Shown here one piece after another: positions 34,614 through 41,733 of a DNA stretch of 64,000 nucleotides. The stretch's first letter is position 1. Each line of letters starts with the position of its first letter. The DNA is from Sulfuricurvum sp. Lineage in GTDB: Bacteria > Campylobacterota > Campylobacteria > Campylobacterales > Sulfurimonadaceae. The notes beneath the pieces were generated by a model. It was not told where the DNA came from. It ran no database searches and saw only the letters and a program-made list of their open reading frames with translations. A program made the translations under genes and the position numbers. The DNA is taken from positions 1 to 64,000 of the forward strand of contig NZ_JAQTYM010000001.1 in the NCBI RefSeq assembly GCF_028688295.1, read 5' to 3'.

Positions 34614-34727
34614 AGGATGTAGTAGTGCCGAGAGGAACGAGCGTTCTTGGATCGCGGTATGCTCTTTTGGTATCTTTTCTCGCTAAAGAGAAAAGTACAG
34701 AGAAAGTTTGAAATGTGGGGTGAGGGA
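34614..34727 (+). repeat. PRGT repeat, copy 1
   Basis: About 110 bases nearly identical to the copy at 35929. From GTG 34625 it reads through 28 codons to TGA as (V)PRGTSVLGSRYALLVSFLAK followed by EKSTEKV. It contains an inverted repeat, TTTTCTC-gctaaa-GAGAAAA, able to form a stem. Upstream it also matches copy 3 (AGTAGTGCCGAGAGGAACGA). Confidence 0.8.
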
Positions 34728-34735
34728 AGGGGAAG

Positions 34736-34759
34736 AAAAAGTAGCCTGTCCCCTTTTTT
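34736..34759 (+). repeat. 24-bp direct repeat, left copy
   Basis: Identical to 35231-35254; core GTAGCCTGTCCCC with five A before and six T after. The pair brackets the 126-residue membrane protein gene. GGGGACAGG-type sequences like this often flank REP-associated tyrosine transposase elements, which is inference here. Confidence 0.75.
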
Positions 34760-34858
34760 GTCCCCTTTTTTCTTTTTTGCCTTTTTTACTAGTTTGCCTT
34801 TTATGATTAGGGTTGTATTTCCGAGTTATAATCTTCCGATACGATATAGGAGGGGACG

Positions 34859-35239
34859 ATGAGCACGATAATCATGTTGTTCGTATTGCCGCTCGGGATT
34901 ATCGTCTATTTTTGGGATCGCCGTAATTACGCGCAGAGTCTTGCAATGTTTAAAGATTATTGTGTGCAGATGAACCATGCCGATTTCTTGGAGAATGAAA
35001 AAATGGATCGCATCGATGAGATGTTTTATCAAAACGGTTATACCCGTATCGAGCGTTCTGATTCCAGACTTGTGATTGAAAAAAAACATTTTAATATCGG
35101 AGTGCTATTTATCTGTTTGGGAGCTTTGACCTATTTTGGGTTATTGATCTATCTGATTTATTACCGTTTTTTTCTAAAAGCGCGAAGGGTGATTGTGGAC
35201 TTGGGCGGGGAAGAGATAATGAGGGAAGAGAAAAAGTAG
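34859..35239 (+). CDS. Two-span membrane protein, orphan
   Basis: A 126-residue protein: an N-terminal helix (IIMLFVLPLGIIVYFWD), a soluble middle of about 55 residues (FKDYCVQMNHADFLENEK...), a second helical hairpin region (FICLGALTYFGLLIYLIYY) and a charged end, EEIMREEKK. AGGAGG sits ahead of the ATG. Its last codons and stop (GAGAAAAAGTAG) are part of the right-hand direct repeat, so the left copy may be what remains of a duplicated gene end. Function unknown. Confidence 0.6.
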   Translation: MSTIIMLFVLPLGIIVYFWDRRNYAQSLAMFKDYCVQMNHADFLENEKMDRIDEMFYQNGYTRIERSDSRLVIEKKHFNIGVLFICLGALTYFGLLIYLIYYRFFLKARRVIVDLGGEEIMREEKK

Positions 35240-35254
35240 CCTGTCCCCTTTTTT
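35231..35254 (+). repeat. 24-bp direct repeat, right copy
   Basis: Second copy of the sequence at 34736-34759. It starts within the last codons of the membrane protein gene and ends in a T7 run, so it could also help end transcription. Confidence 0.75.
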
Positions 35255-35282
35255 TCAGGAGAGTGGAAATGAGGGGATATTT

Positions 35283-35813
35283 TTATGCTGTAACAGCTTC
35301 CTTATAGATATAAAGACCATTTGTGTCTTTTTTTGTATTAAAAAAGTTTTGGTAAGGGAACATCTTTTGTTTCAATATTACAACGAAAATCAATAACCCA
35401 AGATTTACAACTATTCCAATTAAAATCATTGATTGATCACTTTGGCGTAGTAAATCAAAGATACCTTTTACTAGTAGAAAGGCAAGAAACATATAGGCAC
35501 CAGCATTTTTTTTGTAGAGTAGATAGAGTACTAATGCAGGTAATAATACACCGATTGTCAGTAAAAAAAGTAGCCATAGTGGAGGCAAGTGCGCGAATTG
35601 AACACTTAATCCAAGAATAGCGAAAAGAGACAATAACCCATAAATAGTTATCAGAATTTTATTTGCTTTCGCATATTTTTCAGCATATTTCGGTTCGGGA
35701 AAGAGTGATAGAATACGCGATCCTTTTTTTTGATCACCGTTTCTATTTATAAACTTTATAAATGCCTCATCTTTATCCATACTATTTTTTAGATCTTTTT
35801 TAAGCTGTTTCAC
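35283..35813 (-). CDS. Four-helix membrane protein, orphan
   Basis: A 176-residue protein. A charged soluble N-terminus of about 45 residues (KKDLKNSMDKDEAFIKF) precedes four hydrophobic helices at about 52-72, 78-98, 105-122 and 129-148, then a polar tail. It is AT-rich like its neighbours and faces the previous orphan gene. No domain recognised. Its neighbourhood of repeats suggests an acquired gene. Confidence 0.55.
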   Translation of the reverse strand: MKQLKKDLKNSMDKDEAFIKFINRNGDQKKGSRILSLFPEPKYAEKYAKANKILITIYGLLSLFAILGLSVQFAHLPPLWLLFLLTIGVLLPALVLYLLYKKNAGAYMFLAFLLVKGIFDLLRQSDQSMILIGIVVNLGLLIFVVILKQKMFPYQNFFNTKKDTNGLYIYKEAVTA

Positions 35814-36196
35814 GAATATACCTAATTTAATAAAATAAAAAATGTTAAATATTATAGTGTATTTTTTAAAATTTTAAAAGGTTGTTTGACCGTAAAGCAA
35901 ATAGATTAATAACATGTGGAGTCATTTTGGAGGCAGAGATGCCGAGAGGAACGAGCGTTCTTGGATCGCGGTATGCTCTTCTGGTATCTTTTCTCGCTAA
36001 AGAGAAAAGTACAGAGAACGTTTGAAAGCTGGGGTGAGGGAATGGAGAAAGAAAGTGAAGATTGAATACATGACCCCTATCTGCCTATCTGTTTTAAAGT
36101 TCTGTGTGAGTATAGCTTAAAAGTGGAGAGTTGTTTTGAAATAAAGGGTTGGAAAAAGTGGCTAAAAAGTGGTTTGCTTTCATTTGTTTTGGTATT
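35814..36196. other. Intergenic region with PRGT repeat copy 2
   Basis: Very AT-rich from 35814 to about 35930 (promoter area of the orphan membrane protein), then PRGT copy 2, then about 150 bases of purine-rich DNA including GAATACATGACCCC, another sequence of the kind seen beside REP-type elements. No gene is supported. Confidence 0.6.
35929..36040 (+). repeat. PRGT repeat, copy 2
   Basis: Differs from copy 1 at three places across the 87-base reading frame; one of them (CTG for TTG, Leu) is silent and one changes the start from GTG to ATG at 35939. It reads MPRGTSVLGSRYALLVSFLA, then KEKSTENV and a stop. No ribosome site is evident. The preceding GGAGGCAG is shared with copy 3. Confidence 0.8.
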
Positions 36197-36502
36197 TTAG
36201 GAAGCCAAAGGGCTTCGAGTTAGATTGATTTCGAGATTAAATCCGACGGCTTTTGCGTATTCCATCAAGGTAGATAAATTCGGTAAATTTTTGCTGTTCG
36301 GGCTTTCTAATCTCGAAATATTACTTTTTTTCGTATGCAGTAGATTGGCAACATCTTCTTGGGAGAGTTTCGCTTCGAGACGGGCTTTTATCATCTGTTT
36401 TTTGAGTGTAAAGATTGCTTCTAACGCGTCATATTCGGCTCTGACCGCTTCGTTTTTTAGAGCTTTTTCTTTGAATGTTTCAAAAGAGGGTCTATTTGTC
36501 AT
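36197..36502 (-). CDS. higA: Antitoxin, HigA-type XRE/HTH regulator
   Basis: A 101-residue protein. The helix-turn-helix lies at about residues 36-90 (IKARLEAKLSQEDVANLLHTKKSNISRLES), with a conserved PNLSTLMEYAKAVGFNLEI end. ATG 36502 has GGAG 7 bases upstream and overlaps the toxin gene by 11 bases. As in other HigBA pairs, the toxin comes first. It would bind its own promoter together with the toxin and neutralise it. Confidence 0.88.
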   Translation of the reverse strand: MTNRPSFETFKEKALKNEAVRAEYDALEAIFTLKKQMIKARLEAKLSQEDVANLLHTKKSNISRLESPNSKNLPNLSTLMEYAKAVGFNLEINLTRSPLAS

Positions 36503-36821
36503 GCTCAATCTCCTTTTTTCGCTTTAGGGCGATTTCGATCTCTTTTTGGGGTGTTTTTTGGGTTTTTTTAACAAACGAGTGGAGAATAATGATTTTTCTT
36601 CCACTCGCATAACAAAAGAAACTTCTTCCGATCCCTTCGGCTCCTTTTGCTCTAACTTCAAAAAGCCCATTACCGAAAGCATCGGTGTAGGGTTTTCCGA
36701 GATTCGGACCATGTTCTTCGATCATCTCGAAGATATGGAGCATCTTTGCCAAAATTTTGGCAGGGAGGGATAGCGTATCGGTTTCGACCGTTTCATTAAA
36801 AAATTCGATAGCCCATTTCAT
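36492..36821 (-). CDS. higB: Toxin, HigB/RelE-like (phage Gp49 type)
   Basis: A 109-residue protein of the Gp49/HigB group in the RelE superfamily, mRNA-cleaving on the ribosome. Typical features: opening strand MKWAIEFFNETV, LGKPYTDAFGNGLFEVRAKG, GRSFFCYASGRKIIILHSFVKK and the basic tail (TPQKEIEIALKRKKE). The -10 box TATAAT sits only 3 bases before the ATG, so the mRNA is probably leaderless or nearly so. Confidence 0.88.
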   Translation of the reverse strand: MKWAIEFFNETVETDTLSLPAKILAKMLHIFEMIEEHGPNLGKPYTDAFGNGLFEVRAKGAEGIGRSFFCYASGRKIIILHSFVKKTQKTPQKEIEIALKRKKEIEHDK

Positions 36822-36824
36822 GAG

Positions 36825-36842
36825 ATTATATCAAAAATGATA
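36825..36842 (-). promoter_or_regulatory. higBA promoter -10 and overlapping palindrome
   Basis: TATAAT (36830-36825 on the minus strand) overlaps a perfect inverted repeat TATCA-AAAA-TGATA (36829-36842). This is where a HigA operator would be expected, and binding would block RNA polymerase. Confidence 0.55.
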
Positions 36843-37120
36843 ACTTTTGGAAAGAGAATAATAGATTTATTGTTTTGTCTCGGCATTATCAACTCCCTTT
36901 TTATCGGTTATTGTAATACTGCTTTATGTTAGATTGAAATTATATTGCAGTATGAAATATTATGTCCTTTTCTTTTTCATAAGAAAAGAACGAAAAGAAA
37001 ATCGCCTTGCACCAAATCGCTGGCGGTACGTTTCGCCCTACGGCGAACGACCTTGCTCTGTGTGGTGTCGCAAGGCATGAAACTATTTAAAATATCCCCG
37101 TGATCCAATACCTAGAGCCG

Positions 37121-37218
37121 TTCCGGAGGCAGTAGTGCCGAGAGGAACGAGAGTTCTTGGATCGCGGTATGCTCTTTTGCTACTTTCTCACTCAGGAGAG
37201 TGTGAACAAGGGAACTAA
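37121..37218 (+). repeat. PRGT repeat, copy 3 (diverged)
   Basis: Shares AGTAGTGCCGAGAGGAACGA and the next 26 bases with copy 1 apart from one base; after CTCTTTTG the sequences differ, but a stem-forming CTCACTC/GAGAGTG pair sits at the same place. It reads VPRGTRVLGSRYALL, then LLSHSGECEQGN. The reading frame extends upstream (PRAVPEAVVPRGT), similar to copy 1 (LGAVEDVVVPRGT). Confidence 0.7.
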
Positions 37219-37277
37219 ATTTTTTGTGAAATTTAGCTAAAATTAAAAGATTTCAATTGAAGTAAAAATATATAGGT

Positions 37278-37829
37278 ATGTTTATGGAAGCGATATTAAC
37301 TTTAAAATCAAAAAAGATTCCAAGATACTATTCAACACTGATCTATGGTGCTCCTATAAGTCTTATTCTTCTTGTTTCACTAATTGATGAAGATACTAAT
37401 TTGTATAAAATTTTTATTGTCTTAAGCGTGTTGATTTGGTATTTAGATCATTTATTTAGGTTTGATCATGATGTTATGAATGAAATTAAAATGTACGATA
37501 CAATAGAAGTTTTTCAAGATCATATTCTTATTGATTCTTCATATAAATTGTATATTAAAGATATAAATTGTGAAAGAAGATTTGGACCAGCTTACCCTCC
37601 AAGTGGTATAGTTTTTCCATCTTATGATTTTGTTTATATAAAAGACAATGGCGGTAGAGTACGTTATGAAATTTATTTTAAAGTCATTTGGCATGATGTA
37701 TTCGATTATTCTTCATACAAATTTGTTGAACTAATAAATAGTCTTAAATTTAGGGTAGAAGCTATAGATAAAGGCAATGAAATGGTTACTAAGCTAAAAC
37801 AACAATATAAACTAGCTGATGAGGGATAG
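37278..37829 (+). CDS. AT-rich orphan protein with two membrane helices
   Basis: A 183-residue protein. Two hydrophobic helices lie near the start (LIYGAPISLILLVSL and FIVLSVLIWYL), followed by a soluble, probably beta-rich domain of about 120 residues (YDTIEVFQDHILIDSSYKLYI...). GC content is about 30 percent, well below neighbours, and codons are A/T-ending, so transfer from an AT-rich donor is likely. Start is ATG 37278 or the ATG two codons later. Function unknown. Confidence 0.6.
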   Translation: MFMEAILTLKSKKIPRYYSTLIYGAPISLILLVSLIDEDTNLYKIFIVLSVLIWYLDHLFRFDHDVMNEIKMYDTIEVFQDHILIDSSYKLYIKDINCERRFGPAYPPSGIVFPSYDFVYIKDNGGRVRYEIYFKVIWHDVFDYSSYKFVELINSLKFRVEAIDKGNEMVTKLKQQYKLADEG

Positions 37830-37900
37830 GTATTCTATATTTTTACTCTATATCTGAAAAAAATAATTTTATCTTAAATATTCGTGATTTTTAAAGCTGG

Positions 37901-37920
37901 ATTCCCGCTTTCGCGGGAAT
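37901..37920. repeat. REP-like palindrome
   Basis: ATTCCCGCTTTCGCGGGAAT: 8-bp arms around TTTC, followed by GACGGGA. This well-known class of repeat is dispersed in many proteobacterial genomes. It lies 9 bases after the 3-prime end of htpG and might protect or end that mRNA. Confidence 0.7.
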
Positions 37921-37929
37921 GACGGGAGA

Positions 37930-39810
37930 TTAGAGTGCTTTCGCCATAATGCGATTAAGTCGTGCAATAAACCCTGCGGTGTCCGCAAGGGTTTCACCCT
38001 CATACAGTTTCGCCTGATCAAGCAACACATGCGCCGCATCGTCAATAAGGTTCATGTCTGCTGAATCGCTGAGTTTTTTGATCAACTCATGATTCGGGTT
38101 GATTTGTAGGATCGGTTTCGGAGCCGGGAAATCCCCGCCCATGTTTCCGAACTGCTTCATCATCTGAGCCATCATGTACCCTTGGTCTTCTTTATCGACT
38201 CTCAAGCACACCGCAGAATCGGTGAGATCGAATGTCGTTTCGACTTTTGATACGTTCTCACCCAGAGCATTTTGGAGTTGTCCAACGAATGATTCCAATC
38301 CTTTGGCTTTTTCTTCGTGCTCTTTTTTCTCTTCTTCGGACTCTTCGAGTTTCGCATCCGAGACGTTTACGAATTTATAGTCGTTGTACTCAGTTACCAT
38401 CGGGAATACGATCGTGTCGATCTCTTCGTTGAGAACCAATACATCGATACCTTTTGATTTGAAACGCTCTAGTGCAGGGGAGTTTTTGAGCATTTGGAGA
38501 GACATTTTGGCAGAGATGTAATAGATCTCTTTTTTCTCAGCGTCTACACCCTCGACAAATTTGCTGAACATGACCGGCTCGGCAGAGTTTAGGGTGTTGA
38601 GTTTGAGAAGCTCTAGGATACGCTCACGGTTCCCCATGTCGCTATACAATCCCTCTTTGAGGACGTTTCCGAACTCTTTGTAGAATGCGTCGTATTTCTC
38701 GGCGTCGTTTTCAGAGACTTTTGCAAGTTCGCTGAGGACTTTTTTGACCGATGCGTTTTTGATTTTCGCCATAACGCGGTTGCTTTGGAGGATTTCACGG
38801 CTGACGTTCAATGGAAGGTCGGCAGAGTCGATCACCCCGCGAAGGAAGCGAAGATAGGTCGGCATAAGCTCTTTTTCATCGTCGGTGATGAAGACACGGT
38901 TGATGTAGAGTTTGATACCGCTTTGGTAATCGACGCGGTATAAGTCCATCGGTGCTTTAGCAGGGACGTAGAAGAGGGTGGTGTACTCTAACGTTCCCTC
39001 AGCTTTATTGTGCATCCAGAGCAACGGCTCGCTGGAATCGTGAGCGATACTGGAGTAGAAATCTTTGTACTCTTCATCGGTGATCTCTGATTTGCTGATC
39101 GTCCACAATGCGTTGGCTTTGTTGATCTGTTTGTTAACGAGTTCGTTGTGACCTTTCTCTTCACCTTCGGCTGGGGCGACCCACTCCTCTTTGTCCATGT
39201 AGATCGGGAAAGGGATGTGGTTGGAGTATTTTTTAACGATGCTGTCGATACGGTGCGCCTCTAAAAACTCGCTCTCATCGTCTTTGAGGTGCATGATGAT
39301 ACTCGTACCGTGGCTATCACGTTCCGCTGGCTCAAGATCGTATTCTGACCCTGCCATTGAGCTCCATTTGTACGCTTGCTCTTCTCCCGCTTTGCGAGAA
39401 ATAACTTCGACTTTATCGGCTACCATAAATGACGCATAGAAACCGACACCGAACTGACCAATCAGGTTCGAATCTTTTTTCTGATCGCCTGAGAGTTTCT
39501 CTAAGAACGCTTTGGTTCCTGATTTCGCGATGGTTCCGAGGTTTTCAACGAGATCCGCTTCGTTCATCCCGATACCTGTATCACTGATCGTGAGGGTTTT
39601 GCCCTCTTTATCGATGATGATATCGATACGAGGGGCGAAGTTGACCCCTTTGTACGCTTCGTCGGTGAGGACGAGCATGTTGAGTTTATCGAGTGCGTCG
39701 GAGCTATTGGAGACAAGCTCGCGGACGAAAATCTCTTTGTTCGAGTACAAAGAGTGAATCATTAAATGCAAGATTTGTGAGACTTCAGTCTGGAACTGAT
39801 GTTTTGCCAT
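37930..39810 (-). CDS. htpG: Chaperone protein HtpG (Hsp90)
   Basis: A 626-residue ATP-dependent chaperone. GHKL ATP-binding motifs: ELVSNSSDALDKL, DTGIGM, and QFGVGFYASFMVA in the N-terminal domain (1-215). The middle domain contains LYINRVFITDD and SREILQ; the C-terminal dimer domain ends ...GFIARLNRIMAKAL. Standard length. It has its own strong promoter, with no sign of a CIRCE element. A REP-like palindrome follows the gene. Confidence 0.97.
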   Translation of the reverse strand: MAKHQFQTEVSQILHLMIHSLYSNKEIFVRELVSNSSDALDKLNMLVLTDEAYKGVNFAPRIDIIIDKEGKTLTISDTGIGMNEADLVENLGTIAKSGTKAFLEKLSGDQKKDSNLIGQFGVGFYASFMVADKVEVISRKAGEEQAYKWSSMAGSEYDLEPAERDSHGTSIIMHLKDDESEFLEAHRIDSIVKKYSNHIPFPIYMDKEEWVAPAEGEEKGHNELVNKQINKANALWTISKSEITDEEYKDFYSSIAHDSSEPLLWMHNKAEGTLEYTTLFYVPAKAPMDLYRVDYQSGIKLYINRVFITDDEKELMPTYLRFLRGVIDSADLPLNVSREILQSNRVMAKIKNASVKKVLSELAKVSENDAEKYDAFYKEFGNVLKEGLYSDMGNRERILELLKLNTLNSAEPVMFSKFVEGVDAEKKEIYYISAKMSLQMLKNSPALERFKSKGIDVLVLNEEIDTIVFPMVTEYNDYKFVNVSDAKLEESEEEKKEHEEKAKGLESFVGQLQNALGENVSKVETTFDLTDSAVCLRVDKEDQGYMMAQMMKQFGNMGGDFPAPKPILQINPNHELIKKLSDSADMNLIDDAAHVLLDQAKLYEGETLADTAGFIARLNRIMAKAL

Positions 39811-39844
39811 GTGACTATCCTTAAAGGTTAAAATTTGAGCTGTG

Positions 39845-39873
39845 ATTGTAACGAAATAGCATTAATAATGCAA
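39845..39873 (-). promoter_or_regulatory. Sigma-70 promoter of htpG
   Basis: On the minus strand TTGCAT, 17 bases, then TACAAT: close to the consensus pair. The -10 ends about 35 bases before the ATG, and AAGGATA follows as ribosome site. Confidence 0.65.
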
Positions 39874-39920
39874 GAGGTATCAAATAAGTTGAGTCTTAAA
39901 GACTAAAGCTGTTGTGTTCC

Positions 39921-39981
39921 GTTCGCCCTGAGCTTGTCGAAGGGTGAGAAGTTCATGGTTCGACAGGCTCACCACGAACGG
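39921..39981. repeat. REP-like imperfect inverted repeat
   Basis: Two arms, GTTCGCCCTGAGCTTGTCGA and the inverse TCGACAGGCTCACCACGAAC, around a 19-base middle. GTTCG...GAGC-TGTCGAA repeats of this kind are dispersed in many bacterial genomes. It sits downstream of truA and upstream of htpG, both on the minus strand. Confidence 0.7.
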
Positions 39982-39985
39982 GAAT

Positions 39986-40714
39986 TTAGTATTTAATATG
40001 AGTTAAATACAAACCATTATGGGGTGCAATATCCGTGGAGTATCGCTTGACACAGTTCAACTGCTCTATGAGCTGTTCTTTTGTCGCTTTCCCCGCCGAG
40101 ATACGGAGTAAAAAACCGACCATGAGGCGGATTTGGGAGCGTAAAAACCCGTTTCCCTCGAATACGAGGACAAAATATCCTTTGTGAGAGTAGGCGTAGG
40201 CGCGGTAGATGATACGGGTGAAGTGATCCATATCGTTACCGCTTTTTTTAAAAAGCTCGAAACTATGCGTCCCCTCGAAACATTTGATGGCATCGGCAAT
40301 GATATAGCGGTTGAGGGTGGGGATAAAGGAGACGAAGTTATCTTCGAACGGGTTGGTTCTCCCCTCTTTGATGATGTAGCGATAGACACGACGTTTAGCA
40401 CTGTAGCGGGCATGAAATTCATTCTCTACAAACTCGATACGTAAAATCCGTAACGAGTTGGGGAGTTGGAGGTTGAGCATATCTTTAAGTCGGGGAAGAT
40501 CACTCCAAAACAGCGGTAAATCGATGTGCATCACCTGATGCGTCGCGTGAACGCCTCGGTCTGTTCTCCCTGAGCCTTTGGGGGCGGAGTTGATTTTGAG
40601 TCGTTTGAGGGCGATGATGAGGGTGCCGATAACGGTTTCATGGGTGGTGGGTTGTTGTTGTGAGCCCATAAACGCTGAGCCGTTATAGCTCATCGTGATC
40701 TTGGCACGGTTCAA
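39986..40714 (-). CDS. truA: tRNA pseudouridine synthase A
   Basis: A 242-residue enzyme making pseudouridine at positions 38-40 of tRNA anticodon arms. The catalytic aspartate is D52 in GSGRTDRGVHA; later FHARYSAKRRVYRY and FLRSQIRLMVG are conserved. Length fits TruA. It is the last of six overlapping genes; its ATG overlaps the previous stop by 4 bases. Confidence 0.95.
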   Translation of the reverse strand: MNRAKITMSYNGSAFMGSQQQPTTHETVIGTLIIALKRLKINSAPKGSGRTDRGVHATHQVMHIDLPLFWSDLPRLKDMLNLQLPNSLRILRIEFVENEFHARYSAKRRVYRYIIKEGRTNPFEDNFVSFIPTLNRYIIADAIKCFEGTHSFELFKKSGNDMDHFTRIIYRAYAYSHKGYFVLVFEGNGFLRSQIRLMVGFLLRISAGKATKEQLIEQLNCVKRYSTDIAPHNGLYLTHIKY

Positions 40715-41733
40715 AAGCGTGTTCCTACTAAACGTTTATAAAAACCGTAAGAGAGGATAAGCCATCCGAGAGCTACGATCCAGATGGCGTGAAATCCGAT
40801 CCATTGCTGAGTGAGTATGGATGAGGCGTAAAATCCGACGATTGAGAGAAAAAGCCACAGATAAATCCATCGCTTTTGGTGACGGGCGTGGACGACACCC
40901 AATGCAATCATCAAAAATACCGAAATGAGAGGAAAGAGACTCAGGAGGGTATTGGTGATAAGAAGTCTATCTTTTTTCGGTCGTTCTTCCTCGTTTGTCC
41001 AAAAATCGAGGGTATCGCGGTAAATGGTCGGATCGGTGTTGAGCATATCGTTAATATAGGCTGTTTTGAAAAAGATGGTTTTTAAAAGTATGTCATCATA
41101 ACTGTGACTCTCTCCCTCTTCCAGTCGTAGCTGTAATACACCGTTTTTATTAATTAGCTCTGCTTTTTTGGCGGTGATGAGGATTTCGTCTTTCATCTCT
41201 TTGTTGAACAGTACAACATCGCCGAATGCACGAGATCGCTCATCACTGGTGTTGATAAAGAGCATCCAGTCTCCGAAGTTGTGACCGAATTCCGAAGCGG
41301 TAAGGTTGAATTTGGCTTCTGCTTTCTTTTTATCTAAAAAGTTACTGGAGATGATTTTGATATAGGGGGTGACTACGACAAAATTCACAAAAAGCAAGAT
41401 CGAGAGGAGTAACGCAGGGAGTGCTAACACTCTCGCGACAAAAGAGGGCGAAATACCGAGTGAAAAGACCACCACCATCTCATTATCATTAGAGAGGCGA
41501 TAGAGGGTTAAGGCTCCGCCAACCACAAAAGCGATAGGAAGGGTATAAAACAGTAACTCCGGTAAAACAAAAAGATAGAGTTTCCCCATCTCCGCAATGC
41601 TCAGTTGAATGACGGCGGTATAGGTCGCAAGCTTGATCATGAAAATGACGGAAGCGATCGCGAATAGGGGCAAAAATATCGAGAAAAAAAGTACCGATAG
41701 ATTGGAAAAGATGTAGCTTCGTAATTTATCCAT
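40711..41733 (-). CDS. LptF/LptG-family lipopolysaccharide export permease
   Basis: A 340-residue, six-helix protein of the YjgP/YjgQ family (IIVTPY-like turn KLATYTAVIQLS, then LPIAFVVGGALTLYRLSNDNEMVVVFSLG). Together with a partner permease and LptB it extracts LPS from the inner membrane. The start ATG at 41733 (MDKLRSYI) follows GGTGGGG; the frame stays open to 41769 but that would overlap the prepilin peptidase further. Whether LptF or LptG cannot be told; the partner is elsewhere. Confidence 0.88.
   Translation of the reverse strand: MDKLRSYIFSNLSVLFFSIFLPLFAIASVIFMIKLATYTAVIQLSIAEMGKLYLFVLPELLFYTLPIAFVVGGALTLYRLSNDNEMVVVFSLGISPSFVARVLALPALLLSILLFVNFVVVTPYIKIISSNFLDKKKAEAKFNLTASEFGHNFGDWMLFINTSDERSRAFGDVVLFNKEMKDEILITAKKAELINKNGVLQLRLEEGESHSYDDILLKTIFFKTAYINDMLNTDPTIYRDTLDFWTNEEERPKKDRLLITNTLLSLFPLISVFLMIALGVVHARHQKRWIYLWLFLSIVGFYASSILTQQWIGFHAIWIVALGWLILSYGFYKRLVGTRF

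Larger units (their letters stand above)
34496..34858. other. Intergenic region with repeat copies, no gene supported
   Basis: Between the divergent carbonic anhydrase and the membrane protein at 34859. It holds the carbonic anhydrase promoter area (AT-rich, to about 34570), PRGT repeat copy 1, the first 24-bp direct repeat and a purine/pyrimidine-biased stretch with several runs of CCCC(T)n. A reading frame at 34647-34862 overlaps the repeats, has a biased composition, and is not credible as a gene. Confidence 0.6.
36822..37277. other. Intergenic region with degenerate coding-like repeat
   Basis: Holds the higBA promoter, a hairpin (TTTTCTTTTTCATAAGAAAAG) at about 36966-36990, a stretch (36985-37080) readable as ENRLAPNRWRYVSPYGERPC followed by SVWCRKA and a stop, and then PRGT copy 3 in the same frame. 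It looks like decayed or mobile sequence rather than a functional gene. Confidence 0.5.

Noticed and set aside
34647-34862. 71-codon open frame over the PRGT and direct repeats
   Set aside because: Low-complexity content (runs of F/S/P), no ribosome site, and it crosses two unrelated repeats.
28899-37203. Recurrent 11-12-mer TCAGGAGAGTG at three places
   Set aside because: So short a match is expected by chance at this window size, and one copy is the end of a protein gene; it is not counted as a repeat.
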